DNA of 64,000 bases, from positions 2,668,501 to 2,732,500 of the forward strand of contig NZ_CP149932.1 in assembly GCF_037949795.1 (NCBI RefSeq), written 5' to 3'. This DNA comes from Thioclava sp. GXIMD2076. GTDB taxonomy: Bacteria > Pseudomonadota > Alphaproteobacteria > Rhodobacterales > Rhodobacteraceae. Shown here in pieces: positions 17,244-26,806 of the stretch. Each line of letters starts with the position of its first letter. The first letter of the stretch is position 1. The translations under genes were made by a program, and so were the position numbers. Under the pieces are notes generated by a model. The model ran no database searches and had not been told where the DNA came from. It worked only from the letters and a program-made list of their open reading frames with translations.

Positions 17244-17897
17244 ATGAGAGTTCTGCTTGTCGAAGATACCCCCGATCTGGCCCGCAATATCGCCGCCTTC
17301 CTGCGGCTACAGGGGCATGCGGTGGATGTGGCCGGGTCGCTTGACGAGGCCGAGGCGGCATGGGCCGTCACCGATTATGCGGGGGTGGTGCTGGATCTGG
17401 GACTGCCCGATGGCTCGGGGCTCGCGCTTTTGCGCAACCGCAGACGCGCGGGAGACCGCACACCGGTGATCATCGCCACGGCGCTCGACCAGATCTCCGA
17501 CCGGATCGCAGGACTGGATGCGGGAGCCGATGACTATGTGACCAAGCCCTTCGATCTGGGCGAACTGGCGGCGCGGCTGCGCGCCCATGCCCGCCGCTCG
17601 GAGGGCCAGCCCGCCGCCGAAACCGTGCTCGGCGATCTGCGCATCGACCGTGCCGCCGCCCGCCTGTGGCGCGATGACGAGGAGCTGCACCTGACATCGC
17701 GCGAATATTCGCTTTTTGATGCGCTTCTGGCCGCGCGCGGACGCATCCTCTCGCGTATAGCGCTGGAAGAGACCCTGTTCGCCTATGGCGATAGTGTCGA
17801 GAGCAATGCCGTCGAGGTCTACATCTCGCGGCTCAGGGCCAAGCTGGGCGCGGGCGTCATCGTAACGCGGCGGGGCTTGGGATATCTGATCCCGTGA
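17244..17897 (+). CDS. OmpR-family response regulator
   Basis: Two-component transcription factor of 217 residues, TctD/QseB-like. The receiver domain (1-120) has acidic residues E7 and D8, phosphoacceptor D51 in VVLDLGLPDG and K in VTKPFDLGEL near 102. The C-terminal winged helix (130-217) recognises DNA, with LTSREYSLFDALLAARGRIL typical of the OmpR class. Its stop overlaps the start of the kinase gene by four bases (GTGA), so the two are translationally coupled. The stimulus and regulon are unknown; the aldo/keto reductase just upstream could be part of the response. Confidence 0.94.
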   Translation: MRVLLVEDTPDLARNIAAFLRLQGHAVDVAGSLDEAEAAWAVTDYAGVVLDLGLPDGSGLALLRNRRRAGDRTPVIIATALDQISDRIAGLDAGADDYVTKPFDLGELAARLRAHARRSEGQPAAETVLGDLRIDRAAARLWRDDEELHLTSREYSLFDALLAARGRILSRIALEETLFAYGDSVESNAVEVYISRLRAKLGAGVIVTRRGLGYLIP

Positions 17898-19174
17898 AGG
17901 CATGGTCGCTCAAGCGGCGCCTGTTGCGCAATGTGCTGGTGGCGGTGGGCATTGGCTGGGGAGCCACGCTCTGTGTCGGGATTTTCGCGCTCAATCACGA
18001 GATGGGCGAGATCCTCGATGACGCACTGAAGGATGATGCGACCTTGATCGCGCGGCTTCTGGCGCAGGACAAGACCCGCACCATCGCCGAATGGGCCGAT
18101 GCCCATCCTGATGGCGATGACTGGCGGCTGCGCATCCTTCACGGAACCGCCGCCGCCCCCGCCGCGCCTTGGCCGGACCTCACCCGCGACGGCGTCCACA
18201 CCACCGAGGGCTGGCAGGTGATACGGCGCAGCACCGATGATGGCGTAATCGAGATCGGACAGAGCCTTGCCATGCGCCGGCACGAGCTGATGGAGGCCGC
18301 CCGCGCTTTCCTTTTCCTGATCCTGCCGCTCCTGTTACTGGTGACGGCGGCGATCATGCTGACGCTCCGCCAGAGCCTGTCCTCGACAGTGCGCTTTTCC
18401 GAAGGGATGCGCCGGCGCAGCGCCGAGGATCTGTCGCCGCTGGTCTCCGAGACCCTGCCACAGGAGATGACGCGCGTGGCCGAGGCCTTCAACATCTATC
18501 TCGCCCGCATCCAGAACCTGCGGGAAGCCGAGCGCCATTTCATCGCCAATGCCGCGCATGAGCTGCGCACGCCACTGGCCGTGCTGCGAAGCCGGATCGA
18601 GGTGATGGCCGCTGCCCCCGAGCGCCTGCCCGAGGCACAGGCCGATCTGATGGGAACGATCGACCGGCTGTCGCTCAGGGTCGAGCGGCTCTTGCAGCTC
18701 GAACGGGCCGAGGCAGGCTTGGGGCTGGCACGCGAAACCATCGATGTGATCGCGCTGATCCGCCTCGTCTGTCATGACATGCGCCCCGTCAATACGGGTC
18801 AGATGCCGATCCTTTTTGACGATAGCGATATAGAGGCCCTGCAGATCGAGAGCGATCGCGACGCGCTGGCGATCATCCTGCGCAACCTGCTGGGCAATGC
18901 GCGCGAGCACGGCACGGGCGAGATCCGGCTCCGGCTGGCGCCCGATGGCACGCTGACGGTCACCAACCAGACCAGTGGTCAGGCAGGGTTCCAGTTGGAC
19001 CGGGGCGACAGATCGGCCAGTTCCAAAGGCGCAGGGCTCGGCCTCGATATCACCCGCCGTCTGGCGCAGGATCTGGGGATCGCGGTCACATTTGCCATGC
19101 AGGCCGGCCCGCCGCCACAGGCCCGTGTGACCCTGCATCTGCCGTTGGCCCCCGCCGCGCCCCTGCGGGACTGA
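17894..19174 (+). CDS. Sensor histidine kinase
   Basis: Inner-membrane partner of the response regulator, 426 residues, starting at GTG 17894. Transmembrane helices at about residues 10-32 and 134-155 bracket a short periplasmic sensor of some 100 residues. A HAMP-like linker follows, then the H-box ANAAHELRTPLAVLRSR with phosphorylated H222, the N-box LRNLLGNAREHG near 333 and the G-box GAGLGLDITRR near 378. Its architecture matches the TctE/QseC class. The periplasmic part shows no recognisable ligand domain. Conventional in all catalytic motifs, so probably active. Confidence 0.94.
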   Translation: MKAWSLKRRLLRNVLVAVGIGWGATLCVGIFALNHEMGEILDDALKDDATLIARLLAQDKTRTIAEWADAHPDGDDWRLRILHGTAAAPAAPWPDLTRDGVHTTEGWQVIRRSTDDGVIEIGQSLAMRRHELMEAARAFLFLILPLLLLVTAAIMLTLRQSLSSTVRFSEGMRRRSAEDLSPLVSETLPQEMTRVAEAFNIYLARIQNLREAERHFIANAAHELRTPLAVLRSRIEVMAAAPERLPEAQADLMGTIDRLSLRVERLLQLERAEAGLGLARETIDVIALIRLVCHDMRPVNTGQMPILFDDSDIEALQIESDRDALAIILRNLLGNAREHGTGEIRLRLAPDGTLTVTNQTSGQAGFQLDRGDRSASSKGAGLGLDITRRLAQDLGIAVTFAMQAGPPPQARVTLHLPLAPAAPLRD

Positions 19175-19200
19175 TCAGCTCCGTGCCCCCTTGCCCAACG

Positions 19201-19233
19201 AAAAGCCCCCCGCAGCCGCAAGGCAACGGGGGG
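19201..19233 (-). terminator. Terminator of the nrdJ operon
   Basis: Arms CCCCCCG and CGGGGGG with an inner GCC/GGC helix. Read on the minus strand it is followed by CTTTTCG. It lies 138 bases after the small gene at 19371 and also 26 bases after the histidine kinase stop, so it may act in both directions. Confidence 0.6.
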
Positions 19234-19370
19234 AGGTTCGTCAGTCGGGCTCGTTCTCGTTCACTGCCCTCGTAGCGTCTTTTTTGCCTGGGCCCTCTCG
19301 ACGTCTAGGGCAAGCGCACCTGCCCCCGAACTCGTTAACCGCCACCCTGAAACGGGTCGAATGGGAAATC

Positions 19371-19622
19371 TCAGTGCAGACCGTAGACGCTGCCCGCCTG
19401 CATCAGCGTCACGGTCGAGGATGCACCATGCATCTCGATCTCGGCCACACTCATGGGACGGGCCCCAAGCCCCTCGCCCCAGACCTCGACCGAGGCCTGT
19501 CCGCCGAATGTGGCATTCAGCACCGATTTGAGCGCATCGCCAGAAAGCTTGGCGACCATGCCGCCCTCGATCAGCTCCAGCTCTGCCGCGAGCACGCGCG
19601 TATTTCCGATAATCAGTTCCAA
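19371..19622 (-). CDS. Small hypothetical protein downstream of nrdJ, 83 aa
   Basis: I do not recognise the family. The start is TTG at 19622, supported by GGAG ten bases upstream; no ATG or GTG gives a sensible alternative. The product has no signal peptide or membrane helix, is slightly acidic, and alternates short hydrophobic strands (MELIIGNTRVLAAELELI, SVEVWGEG, STVTLMQAG), suggesting a small beta-rich domain. It begins 61 bases after nrdJ on the same strand and shares its terminator, so it is probably co-transcribed with the ribonucleotide reductase. A role with NrdJ is inferred from position only. Confidence 0.7.
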   Translation of the reverse strand: MELIIGNTRVLAAELELIEGGMVAKLSGDALKSVLNATFGGQASVEVWGEGLGARPMSVAEIEMHGASSTVTLMQAGSVYGLH

Positions 19623-19683
19623 CGTCTTCTCCGCGAAACAGGTGAGAGGTGGTCAGGTCCGGCAGGGTGCCGGACCGCTAGGA

Positions 19684-22600
19684 TCAGCTGCAGCCGGAGG
19701 TCCCGCCGCAGGTATTACATTTCATGCAGGTGCCATTGCGCACGAGCGTATAGTTGCCGCATTCGCCGCACGCCTCGCCCTCATAGCCCTGCATCTTGGC
19801 CTTGGTGCGCGCATCCATCGACACGGTCCCCGAAGTGACTGCCGTGGAGGCTTTGGGCGTAAACCCCGCCTGCCCTTCGGCAAACCCGCGGGCGGCCTGC
19901 GGGGCCGATTGGAACATCATCAGCTCCTGCGGCAGACGTTTGCGCAGATAGCCCGAAGACGAGATCTGGCGCAGCACCTCGAGCGATTTGGACGCGCCGT
20001 CCTCCTCGAGCGGAGCCGACTCGCCGCCGATATCGAGATCGTCGAATGTGTGCCCCTTGGGCTTCACATGCGCGAGATCCGTGCGGTCGAGATAGGAGAT
20101 CGCCAGCTCGCGGAACACATAATCGAGGATCGAGGTCGCATTCTTGACCGAGTCATTGCCCTGCACCATGCCCGCGGGCTCGAATTTGGTGAAGGTAAAG
20201 GCATCGACAAACTCTTCCAGCGGCACGCCATATTGCAGGCCCACCGACACGGCGATGGCGAAGTTATTCATCATCGCACGGAAGCCCGCGCCCTCTTTGT
20301 GCATGTCGATGAAGATCTCGCCCAAGGCGCCATCATCATATTCGCCGGTGCGCAGATAGACCTTATGGCCACCGACAATCGCCTTCTGGGTATAGCCCTT
20401 GCGCCGCGAGGGCAGTTTCTCGCGATGCGAGCGCACCAGTTCCTTGACGATGACCTTCTCGACGATCTTCTCGGCCAGCACCTGCGCCTTTTCCTGCGGG
20501 GTGCCGGAGGTCAGGATCTCCTCGGCCTCCTCGTCATCCTCGATCAGGGCCGAGGCCAAGGGCTGGCTGAGCTTGGAGCCGTCACGGTAGAGCGCATTGG
20601 CCTTGATGCCCAGCGACCAAGACAGTTCATAAGCCGCCTTCACATCCTCGATCGAGGCCGAATTGGGCATATTGATCGTTTTCGAAATCGCGCCCGAGAT
20701 GAAGCTCTGCGCCGCCGCCATCATGGTGATATGGCTCTCGACCGACAGATAGCGCTTGCCCTTCTTGCCGCAGGCATTGGCGCAATCGAAGACGTTCAGA
20801 TGCGCAGGGTCCAGATGCGGCGCGCCCTCAAGGGTCATGGTGCCGCAGACATGGTCATTGGCGGCCTCGATCTGCGCTTTGGTAAAGCCCAGATGACGGA
20901 GCATGTCGAAGCTCGGATCATTCAGCTTGGCCGCCGGAATACCCAGCGTCTTGGTGCAGAACTCCTCGCCCAGCGTCCACTGGTTGAACACGAAACGGAT
21001 ATCGAACGCGGTCGGTAGTGCTGCGTTGATCTTCTTGATCTCCGCATCGCCAAAACCGTGGCCGATCAGCGAGGTCGTGTTGATGGCGGGGCAATTGCCA
21101 AGGCTGGCATGGCCCACCGCATAGGACACGATCTCTTCGGCCTGCGCGGAGCTATAGCCGAGTTTGGCGAGCGCTGCAGGCACCGAGCGGTTGATGATCT
21201 TGAAATAGCCGCCGCCTGCGAGTTTCTTGAATTTCACAAGCGCGAAATCGGGCTCGATACCGGTGGTGTCGCAATCCATCACAAGGCCGATCGTGCCCGT
21301 GGGCGCGATCACCGAGACCTGCGCATTACGGAAGCCATGCGCCTCGCCCAAGGCCAATGCCTGATCCCATGCGGCCGTGGCCAGCTCGACCAGCTTCGGG
21401 TCGGGGCAATTGGCATGATCCAGCGCCACCGGCTTGACCTCGAGGCCCTCGAACGCGTCGAGCCCATGGGCGGCGGCGCGGTGGTTGCGGATGACCCGCA
21501 GCATGTGTTGGGTATTCTTCGCATAGCCCGGGAAGGCACCAAGCTCGGCGGCCATCTGCGCCGAGGTGGCATAGGAGACGCCCGTCATGATCGCGGTCAG
21601 CGCACCGGTCAGCGCACGGCCCTCGTCCGAGTCGTAGCCCAGCCCCATATTCATCAGGAGGCCGCCGATATTGGCATAGCCAAGCCCCAGCGTGCGGAAA
21701 TCATAGGAGCGCTGCGCGATTTCCGCCGAGGGGAATTGCGCCATCATCACCGAGATTTCCAGCGTAACAGTCCAGATCCGGCAGGCATGGATATAGCCTT
21801 CCGCGTCGAAGCGGCCGTCCTTGTAGAAGGTCAGCAGGTTCATCGAGGCGAGGTTACAGGCCGTATCATCGAGGAACATATATTCCGAGCACGGGTTCGA
21901 GCCGCGGATCGGGCCATCCTCGGGGCAGGTATGCCATTCGTTAACGGTATCGTGGAACTGGATGCCCGGATCGGCGCAGGCCCATGCGGCATGGCCCACC
22001 TGTTCCCACAGATCGCGCGCCTTGATGGTCTTGGCGACCTTACCATCGGTGCGGCGCAGAAGTTCCCAATCGGCATCGTCCTTCACCGCCTGCAGGAAGG
22101 CATTGGTCACCCGCACCGAATTATTGGAATTCTGACCCGAAACAGAGGCATAGGCATCGCTATCCCAATCGGTGTCGTAGGTCGGGAACTCGATGCTCGA
22201 GTAGCCCTGACGCGCATATTGCAGCACGCGGTTGATATAGGTCTCGGGGATCATCACGCCCTTGGCGGATTTGATCGCCGCCTTCAGAGCGGGGTTCCTG
22301 GCCGGATCGACCGCGCCTTCATCCGAGCCGTCAAAGGCGCGGATCGCCTCGAAAATCCTGTTCAGCTCGCGCTCGTGCAGCTTGGAGCCGGCCACCAGCG
22401 AGGCAACCTTCTGCTCCTCGATGACCTTCCAGTTGATGAAATCCTCGATATCGGGATGGTCCATATCGATGATGACCATCTTGGCAGCCCTGCGCGTGGT
22501 GCCGCCCGATTTGATGGCCCCCGCCGCACGGTCCCCGATTTTCAGGAACCCCATCAGACCCGAGGATTTGCCACCGCCCGAGAGCGGCTCGCTCTCGCCG

Positions 22601-23316
22601 CGAAGGCTCGAGAAATTGGTGCCGGTGCCGGAACCGTATTTGAACAGACGCGCCTCACGGACCCACAGGTCCATGATCCCGCCTTCATTGACCAGATCAT
22701 CCGAGACCGACTGGATGAAACAGGCATGGGGCTGCGGATGCTCGTAGGCCGAGGCCGATTTCACCAGCTTGCCCGATTTCGGGTCAACATAATGGTGCCC
22801 CTGGCTCGGTCCGTCGATGCCGTAAGCCCAATGCAGGCCCGTGTTGAACCATTGCGGGGAGTTCGGTGCACCCATCTGGCATGCCAGAGTGTAGCGCATC
22901 TCGTCATAATAGGCCCGCGCATCCTCTTCGGTGGTGAAATAGCCGCCCTTCCAGCCCCAATAGGCCCAGGCGCCGGCCAGACGGTCGAAGACCTGCTTGG
23001 CCGAGGTCTCGCCACCGAAACGCTGGTCCTCGGGAAGATCCTTCAGCGCGGCCTCATCGGGCACGGAACGCCAGAGAAACTCGGGCACGTCCTTCTCGCG
23101 CACGCGCTTGAGCGCGGCAGGCACACCCGCACGGCGGAAATATTTCTGGGCCAGCACATCCGAGGCCACTTGGCTCCAGCCTTCGGGCACCTCAACGCTA
23201 TCGTTACGGAAGACGATTTTCCCGTCCGGATTACGGATCTCGGACTGCGTGGTGGTGAAGGCGATAGCTCCGTAAGCGCCGCTCTCAGAGGTCGTGAATT
23301 TCCGCTCGATCTTCAT
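19684..23316 (-). CDS. nrdJ: Vitamin B12-dependent (class II) ribonucleoside-diphosphate reductase
   Basis: Makes deoxyribonucleotides using adenosylcobalamin to generate the thiyl radical, working with or without oxygen. The protein has 1210 residues from the ATG at 23316; 24 upstream in-frame codons lack a ribosome site. Visible features are [20 protein letters not shown], the active-site [20 protein letters not shown] near residue 480, the radical-domain strand [19 protein letters not shown] near 690, and a C-terminal zinc ribbon with CGECGNY, CMKC and CGG. This long form with a TSCPD-type tail is usual in Rhodobacterales, often as the sole or main reductase. An NrdR-like box lies about 130-145 bases upstream. 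Confidence 0.97.
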   Translation of the reverse strand: MKIERKFTTSESGAYGAIAFTTTQSEIRNPDGKIVFRNDSVEVPEGWSQVASDVLAQKYFRRAGVPAALKRVREKDVPEFLWRSVPDEAALKDLPEDQRFGGETSAKQVFDRLAGAWAYWGWKGGYFTTEEDARAYYDEMRYTLACQMGAPNSPQWFNTGLHWAYGIDGPSQGHHYVDPKSGKLVKSASAYEHPQPHACFIQSVSDDLVNEGGIMDLWVREARLFKYGSGTGTNFSSLRGESEPLSGGGKSSGLMGFLKIGDRAAGAIKSGGTTRRAAKMVIIDMDHPDIEDFINWKVIEEQKVASLVAGSKLHERELNRIFEAIRAFDGSDEGAVDPARNPALKAAIKSAKGVMIPETYINRVLQYARQGYSSIEFPTYDTDWDSDAYASVSGQNSNNSVRVTNAFLQAVKDDADWELLRRTDGKVAKTIKARDLWEQVGHAAWACADPGIQFHDTVNEWHTCPEDGPIRGSNPCSEYMFLDDTACNLASMNLLTFYKDGRFDAEGYIHACRIWTVTLEISVMMAQFPSAEIAQRSYDFRTLGLGYANIGGLLMNMGLGYDSDEGRALTGALTAIMTGVSYATSAQMAAELGAFPGYAKNTQHMLRVIRNHRAAAHGLDAFEGLEVKPVALDHANCPDPKLVELATAAWDQALALGEAHGFRNAQVSVIAPTGTIGLVMDCDTTGIEPDFALVKFKKLAGGGYFKIINRSVPAALAKLGYSSAQAEEIVSYAVGHASLGNCPAINTTSLIGHGFGDAEIKKINAALPTAFDIRFVFNQWTLGEEFCTKTLGIPAAKLNDPSFDMLRHLGFTKAQIEAANDHVCGTMTLEGAPHLDPAHLNVFDCANACGKKGKRYLSVESHITMMAAAQSFISGAISKTINMPNSASIEDVKAAYELSWSLGIKANALYRDGSKLSQPLASALIEDDEEAEEILTSGTPQEKAQVLAEKIVEKVIVKELVRSHREKLPSRRKGYTQKAIVGGHKVYLRTGEYDDGALGEIFIDMHKEGAGFRAMMNNFAIAVSVGLQYGVPLEEFVDAFTFTKFEPAGMVQGNDSVKNATSILDYVFRELAISYLDRTDLAHVKPKGHTFDDLDIGGESAPLEEDGASKSLEVLRQISSSGYLRKRLPQELMMFQSAPQAARGFAEGQAGFTPKASTAVTSGTVSMDARTKAKMQGYEGEACGECGNYTLVRNGTCMKCNTCGGTSGCS

Positions 23317-23847
23317 CTGCTCAATTCCCTGAACAAAGCCAACTCTTACCCACCGACATTTCCGGCATACCAGACCGGAGCCTTGCACCCCCGTACAAGA
23401 CCGATTCTAAAAGGAATCTGTATATTTGCCTGCGCGGCCTCCGCACCACTACATATGGTGGCTTCACCGGAAGCTCTGCACAAGTTGGCGCAGCTCCGGT
23501 GGCGCGTCAACTTATCTTTAACCAGCAAAATCGGCATTTTAGGATTGACGGCGGGACTCCTCGAAAGGCCGACCGATTCCTCCACAGAGGCATGCGGCAG
23601 CCCCACTACCATGCGGACGCAAGTTTTCCTTGAGTCACGAAGGCTTGGCCCGACAACAGCCCGACTGGCTGAAGCTATCCACAGCCTATCGGTGAGCGGA
23701 CGCAAAATCGGGCATATCGAAAAAATAACGCCATGCCTGCTCTCCCTCCGCCCGAAAGCGCCGGAGCGCACGGACAAAGCCGATTCCTAACGCTGCAGCA
23801 TGTAACGCGGCGCCAAGCGAGTGGATCTCATGGTGAAGGAGAGAAAG
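23317..23847. other. 531-base gene-free region between nrdJ and tRNA-Pro
   Basis: Holds the nrdJ promoter region with candidate NrdR boxes at 23415-23461. Several small reading frames cross it but none has a ribosome site or family resemblance. I searched by eye on the minus strand for the conserved cobalamin-riboswitch core and did not find it. The remainder (23480-23790) is unexplained; it is long for this compact genome and could contain a leader RNA or a small RNA. Confidence 0.5.
23415..23461 (-). promoter_or_regulatory. Candidate NrdR box pair upstream of nrdJ
   Basis: CCACTACATATGGTGG at 23446-23461 matches 12 of 16 positions of the NrdR consensus ACACTATATATAGTGT. A weaker element, AATCTGTATATTTGCC at 23415-23430, matches 8 of 16 and its centre is 31 bases away, the usual three-turn spacing of paired NrdR boxes. 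NrdR represses ribonucleotide reductase genes when dATP is high. The second box alone would not be called. Confidence 0.5.
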
Positions 23848-23924
23848 TGGTCGGGGCGGCGAGATTCGAACTCACGACCTTCTGTACCCAAAACAGACGC
23901 GCTACCAGGCTGCGCTACGCCCCG
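23848..23924 (-). tRNA. tRNA-Pro (TGG)
   Basis: Full cloverleaf on the minus strand: acceptor CGGGGCG paired with CGCCCCG, D-stem GCGC, anticodon stem TCTGT/ACAGA with loop TTTGGGT giving anticodon TGG, T-loop TTCGAAT, and an encoded CCA end at 23848-23850. It reads all or most CCN proline codons. It is a single tRNA between the nrdJ leader and the DUF192 gene. Confidence 0.97.
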
Positions 23925-24008
23925 ACTGCTGCCCTGATAACCGCTCGGCTCGAAAAGGGGAAGAGGTAAGATGCGAATAAACATCCTCTCCCGCGCCGAA
24001 CGGGGAAA

Positions 24009-24506
24009 TTAGTCGCTACAGGGGCGCAGCGCCACCTGACGCGCAATCATCGGATGCGACAAAACGGTACCGCGCGATATCCCGTCCGCCCGCGCCCTGC
24101 CCCCATTCAGCTCCAGCACGAAACGCGCATCGGCCCCCGAGGAGATCGGAGTCAGATCTCCGGGAATAGCGTTTTCATGTACGGAGACCACCATGCCGGC
24201 GGCATCGATAAAGATCATATCCAGAGGAATCAGCGTATTGCGCATCCAGAACGACCGCGGGCCTTCGTCAGGATAGACGAAAAGCATTCCCGCATCTTCC
24301 GGCATGGATTCGCGATACATCAGACCGCGCTCCCGCTCCTTGACCGTTGTCGCCAGCTCGATATCAAAGCTATCGAGCTGCTTACCGTTCTCGCTGAAAA
24401 CGGCACGGTCCAACGCGCAGGAAATCCCAGCGGCCTCAGCCGGCCCGCTATGATAGCAGGCCAGAGCAACCAGCGCGGCGCACAGAGAACCGGGCCGGAA
24501 AATCAT
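24009..24506 (-). CDS. DUF192 family exported protein
   Basis: Protein of 165 residues with an N-terminal signal peptide (about residues 1-26, ending near GPAEA) and one DUF192 domain. Typical conserved pieces are ERERGLMYRESMPEDAGMLF, the strand SFWMRNTLIPLDMIFID and the C-terminal FVLELNGGRARADGI. Family members are small beta-barrel periplasmic proteins of unknown biochemical role. The ATG at 24506 overlaps the stop of the cold-shock gene (ATGA), so the two are translationally coupled, an arrangement I believe is common in this order. The long upstream frame into the cold-shock gene is rejected. Confidence 0.9.
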   Translation of the reverse strand: MIFRPGSLCAALVALACYHSGPAEAAGISCALDRAVFSENGKQLDSFDIELATTVKERERGLMYRESMPEDAGMLFVYPDEGPRSFWMRNTLIPLDMIFIDAAGMVVSVHENAIPGDLTPISSGADARFVLELNGGRARADGISRGTVLSHPMIARQVALRPCSD

Positions 24507-25039
24507 GCTTGTGCCCGCACACCGTTTTCCCATGCGAGAACCTGCGCCGCCATCCGGCCACGCCGCCCCTCGATCACCTTGAGGCAGACCGCCTCGCCGG
24601 GAGCCAGATCGGCAAATCCCGACCGGCGCAGAACCTCGATATGGATGAAGACATCCTCGGACCGACCGAACACATTGGCAAAGCCGAAGCCCTTGACCTT
24701 GTCGAACCATTTCACACGAACCGGTTCGAGCGGTAGATTTTCCAGATCCGCCGGCTCGGTGCCATCGAGATCCTCGATCGGCGGCACGTCATCCTCGTTT
24801 TCCGGCGGTTCGATCTGTAATACCTCGACCGCCTGACGCCCGCGCGGCGTTTTCTGCACCCTGACAGAAATCAGTGCATTATCGGCGACCGACCCCTGTC
24901 CGAAGTTCCGTAATACATTGGCATGGAGAAGGATGTCGGGCCCACCTTCCCCATCAAGAATAAACCCAAAGCCTTTGGCTGGATCGAACCACTTCACTTT
25001 ACCGCGTAGCTCGCTCAAGTCATGCACACCGTCAATCAT
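24503..25039 (-). CDS. Double cold-shock-domain protein
   Basis: Cytoplasmic RNA/single-strand-DNA-binding protein of 178 residues with two cold-shock domains. The first (about 12-75) has VKWFDPAKGFGFI and DILLHANVL; the second (about 107-170) has VKWFDKVKGFGFA and DVFIHIEVL, the RNP1 and RNP2 motifs. A 30-residue acidic linker separates them. Tandem CSD proteins like this are characteristic of alphaproteobacteria. The start at 25039 is chosen because homology begins soon after it, but the ribosome site is weak and an upstream start up to 25105 is possible. It is coupled to the DUF192 gene. Confidence 0.88.
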   Translation of the reverse strand: MIDGVHDLSELRGKVKWFDPAKGFGFILDGEGGPDILLHANVLRNFGQGSVADNALISVRVQKTPRGRQAVEVLQIEPPENEDDVPPIEDLDGTEPADLENLPLEPVRVKWFDKVKGFGFANVFGRSEDVFIHIEVLRRSGFADLAPGEAVCLKVIEGRRGRMAAQVLAWENGVRAQA

Positions 25040-25180
25040 GTGTAATAGATCCGTCGAATAAACCAGACACCTCGCTGCATGGCCCAATGCAGCCTGTGCT
25101 CCCATACCCTACAGGTAACGTAACTGTTTCCGAAAAAAAACGATTATTTTACCTCATTCGCAATTCACGAAGCGCGAAAT

Positions 25181-25804
25181 TCAAGGATTTAGACGCTGAA
25201 CGCTCCAATCTGACGTTGCGTCACATCTTTCCCAGCGGAAACGGTCATGCAAACGGAATGCACCATCCGCCCAAAATTCAATCTCCAGCGGAAGGATACG
25301 GAAGCCACCCCAGAACGGCGGGCGCTTGGGGTTCGGCCCTTTCAGGGCGGTGATCTTAGCCACTTCGGCCATCAGCGTCGCGCGGCTATCAAGGGGCTGG
25401 CTCTGGCGGCTCGCCCACGCGCCCAGACGGGATTTCAGCGAACGTGAGGCGTAATATTCGTCCGCCTGCGGACCATCCTCGCGCGACACGAGCCCGCGCA
25501 CCCGGATCTGGCGGCGCAGGGACTTCCAGTGCATCACGAAAGCGGCCTTACCCGCATGATCGAGCTCCTGCGCCTTGCGTGATTCGTAATTGGTGTAGAA
25601 GACGAAGGCCCCGCCAGATGCGGCATCTTGTCCTTCGATCTCCTTCAGGAGCACCATCCGCGCATTGGGCAGACCATGCGCATCGACTGTCGAAAGCGCG
25701 ATCGCGTTGGGATCGTTGATCTCTGTTCCCTCGGCCTCGGCCAGCCATGTTTTTGCAATGGCAAACGGGTCATTGCCCGCAAAAATTCCCTCGCGATCCC
25801 CCAT
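25181..25804 (-). CDS. pdxH: Pyridoxamine 5'-phosphate oxidase
   Basis: FMN enzyme that oxidises pyridoxamine or pyridoxine 5'-phosphate to pyridoxal 5'-phosphate, the last step of B6 synthesis and salvage. The 207-residue length is normal. FMN-contact motifs are seen in [10 protein letters not shown] near residue 48, [13 protein letters not shown] near 70 and [13 protein letters not shown] near 92; the C-terminal [21 protein letters not shown] and RWER are diagnostic. GGAGGATGACCCG precedes the ATG. It diverges from fabI across 176 bases, a gene pair that recurs in Rhodobacterales. Confidence 0.96.
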   Translation of the reverse strand: MGDREGIFAGNDPFAIAKTWLAEAEGTEINDPNAIALSTVDAHGLPNARMVLLKEIEGQDAASGGAFVFYTNYESRKAQELDHAGKAAFVMHWKSLRRQIRVRGLVSREDGPQADEYYASRSLKSRLGAWASRQSQPLDSRATLMAEVAKITALKGPNPKRPPFWGGFRILPLEIEFWADGAFRLHDRFRWERCDATSDWSVQRLNP

Positions 25805-25980
25805 CGGGTCATCCTCCGTCCATCTTTATTACCGCTGCAGCGGGCATGAAGCCCCGAGGCGCGGATACCATGCCACAACTTGCGCGCAAGGGCGCGGAAT
25901 GCAAGCGCTGCACCTTGTTCTTTTGTTGCGTTTCTCTTAATGCAATCCGACATATCAGAGGGAAGCGGGGGAAACCTGAC

Positions 25981-26802
25981 ATGACCAATAACCTTATGGC
26001 AGGCAAACGCGGCCTGATCATGGGCCTGGCGAACGATAAATCCATCGCCTATGGCATTGCCAAACAACTTCGGGATGCAGGCGCGGAACTCGCCCTCTCC
26101 TATCACGGTGAAGCGCTGAAAAAACGCGTCGATCCGCTGGCCGAGCAGCTGGGCTGCGATACGGTCGTCGAATGCGATGCCTCGAATGGCGAGTCCATCG
26201 ACCAGCTCTTCGCATCGCTGAAAGAGAAATGGGGCAAGATCGATTTCCTCGTTCACGCCATCGGGTTCTCCGACAAGAACGAGCTGCGCGGCCGTTATGT
26301 CGACACCTCGCCCGAGAACTTCCGCGTCACCATGGACGTGTCGGTCTATTCCTTCACCGCTGTGTGCCGTCGTGCCGTCGAGATCATGCCCGATGGCGGC
26401 GCGCTCCTGACGCTGACCTATTACGGTGCCGAACAGGTCATGCCGCATTATAACGTGATGGGCGTCGCCAAAGCGGCTCTCGAGGCTTCGGTCAAGTATA
26501 TCGCGGAAGATGTGGGCAAGCTGGGCATCACCTGCAACTCCATTTCGGCCGGTCCGATCAAGACGCTGGCCTCCTCGGGGATCGGCGATTTCCGTTACAT
26601 CCTGAAATGGAACGAGCTGAACTCGCCGCTGCGCCGCAACGTGACGCAGGATGAGGTCGGCAAGGCCGCACTGTTCCTGCTGTCCGAGCTGGGCACCGCC
26701 ACCACCGGCGAGACGCTGCATGTAGATGCGGGTTACCATGTCGTCGGGATGAAGGCCGTGGACGCGCCCGATATCGACGTCACCACCAAGCGCAAGGACT
26801 GA
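25981..26802 (+). CDS. fabI: Enoyl-[acyl-carrier-protein] reductase (NADH)
   Basis: Last reductive step of each fatty-acid elongation round and the triclosan target. The 273-residue protein has the FabI-type nucleotide motif GLANDKSIAYGIAK near residue 15, and the catalytic pair Y and K in YYGAEQVMPHYNVMGVAK near 146-163. SISAGPIKTLASSGI near 190 closes over the cofactor. Start ATG 25981 fits the family N-terminus; the frame stays open upstream into the pdxH leader but has no support. A LysE-type exporter gene follows after 4 bases. Confidence 0.96.
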   Translation: MTNNLMAGKRGLIMGLANDKSIAYGIAKQLRDAGAELALSYHGEALKKRVDPLAEQLGCDTVVECDASNGESIDQLFASLKEKWGKIDFLVHAIGFSDKNELRGRYVDTSPENFRVTMDVSVYSFTAVCRRAVEIMPDGGALLTLTYYGAEQVMPHYNVMGVAKAALEASVKYIAEDVGKLGITCNSISAGPIKTLASSGIGDFRYILKWNELNSPLRRNVTQDEVGKAALFLLSELGTATTGETLHVDAGYHVVGMKAVDAPDIDVTTKRKD

Positions 26803-26806
26803 GCCT

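Noticed and set aside
19241..19345. 34-codon minus-strand ORF (GTG start) after the 83-aa gene
   Set aside because: No convincing ribosome site and composition is not distinctive; kept out of the gene list.
21058..23790. Long open frame (910 codons) on the plus strand opposite nrdJ
   Set aside because: It is the antisense shadow of nrdJ in a GC-rich gene, with no ribosome site or domain resemblance.
23317..23830. Cobalamin riboswitch upstream of nrdJ
   Set aside because: Looked for the conserved B12-box and GCTG-CCCGC core on the minus strand; not present. A covariance scan would settle it.
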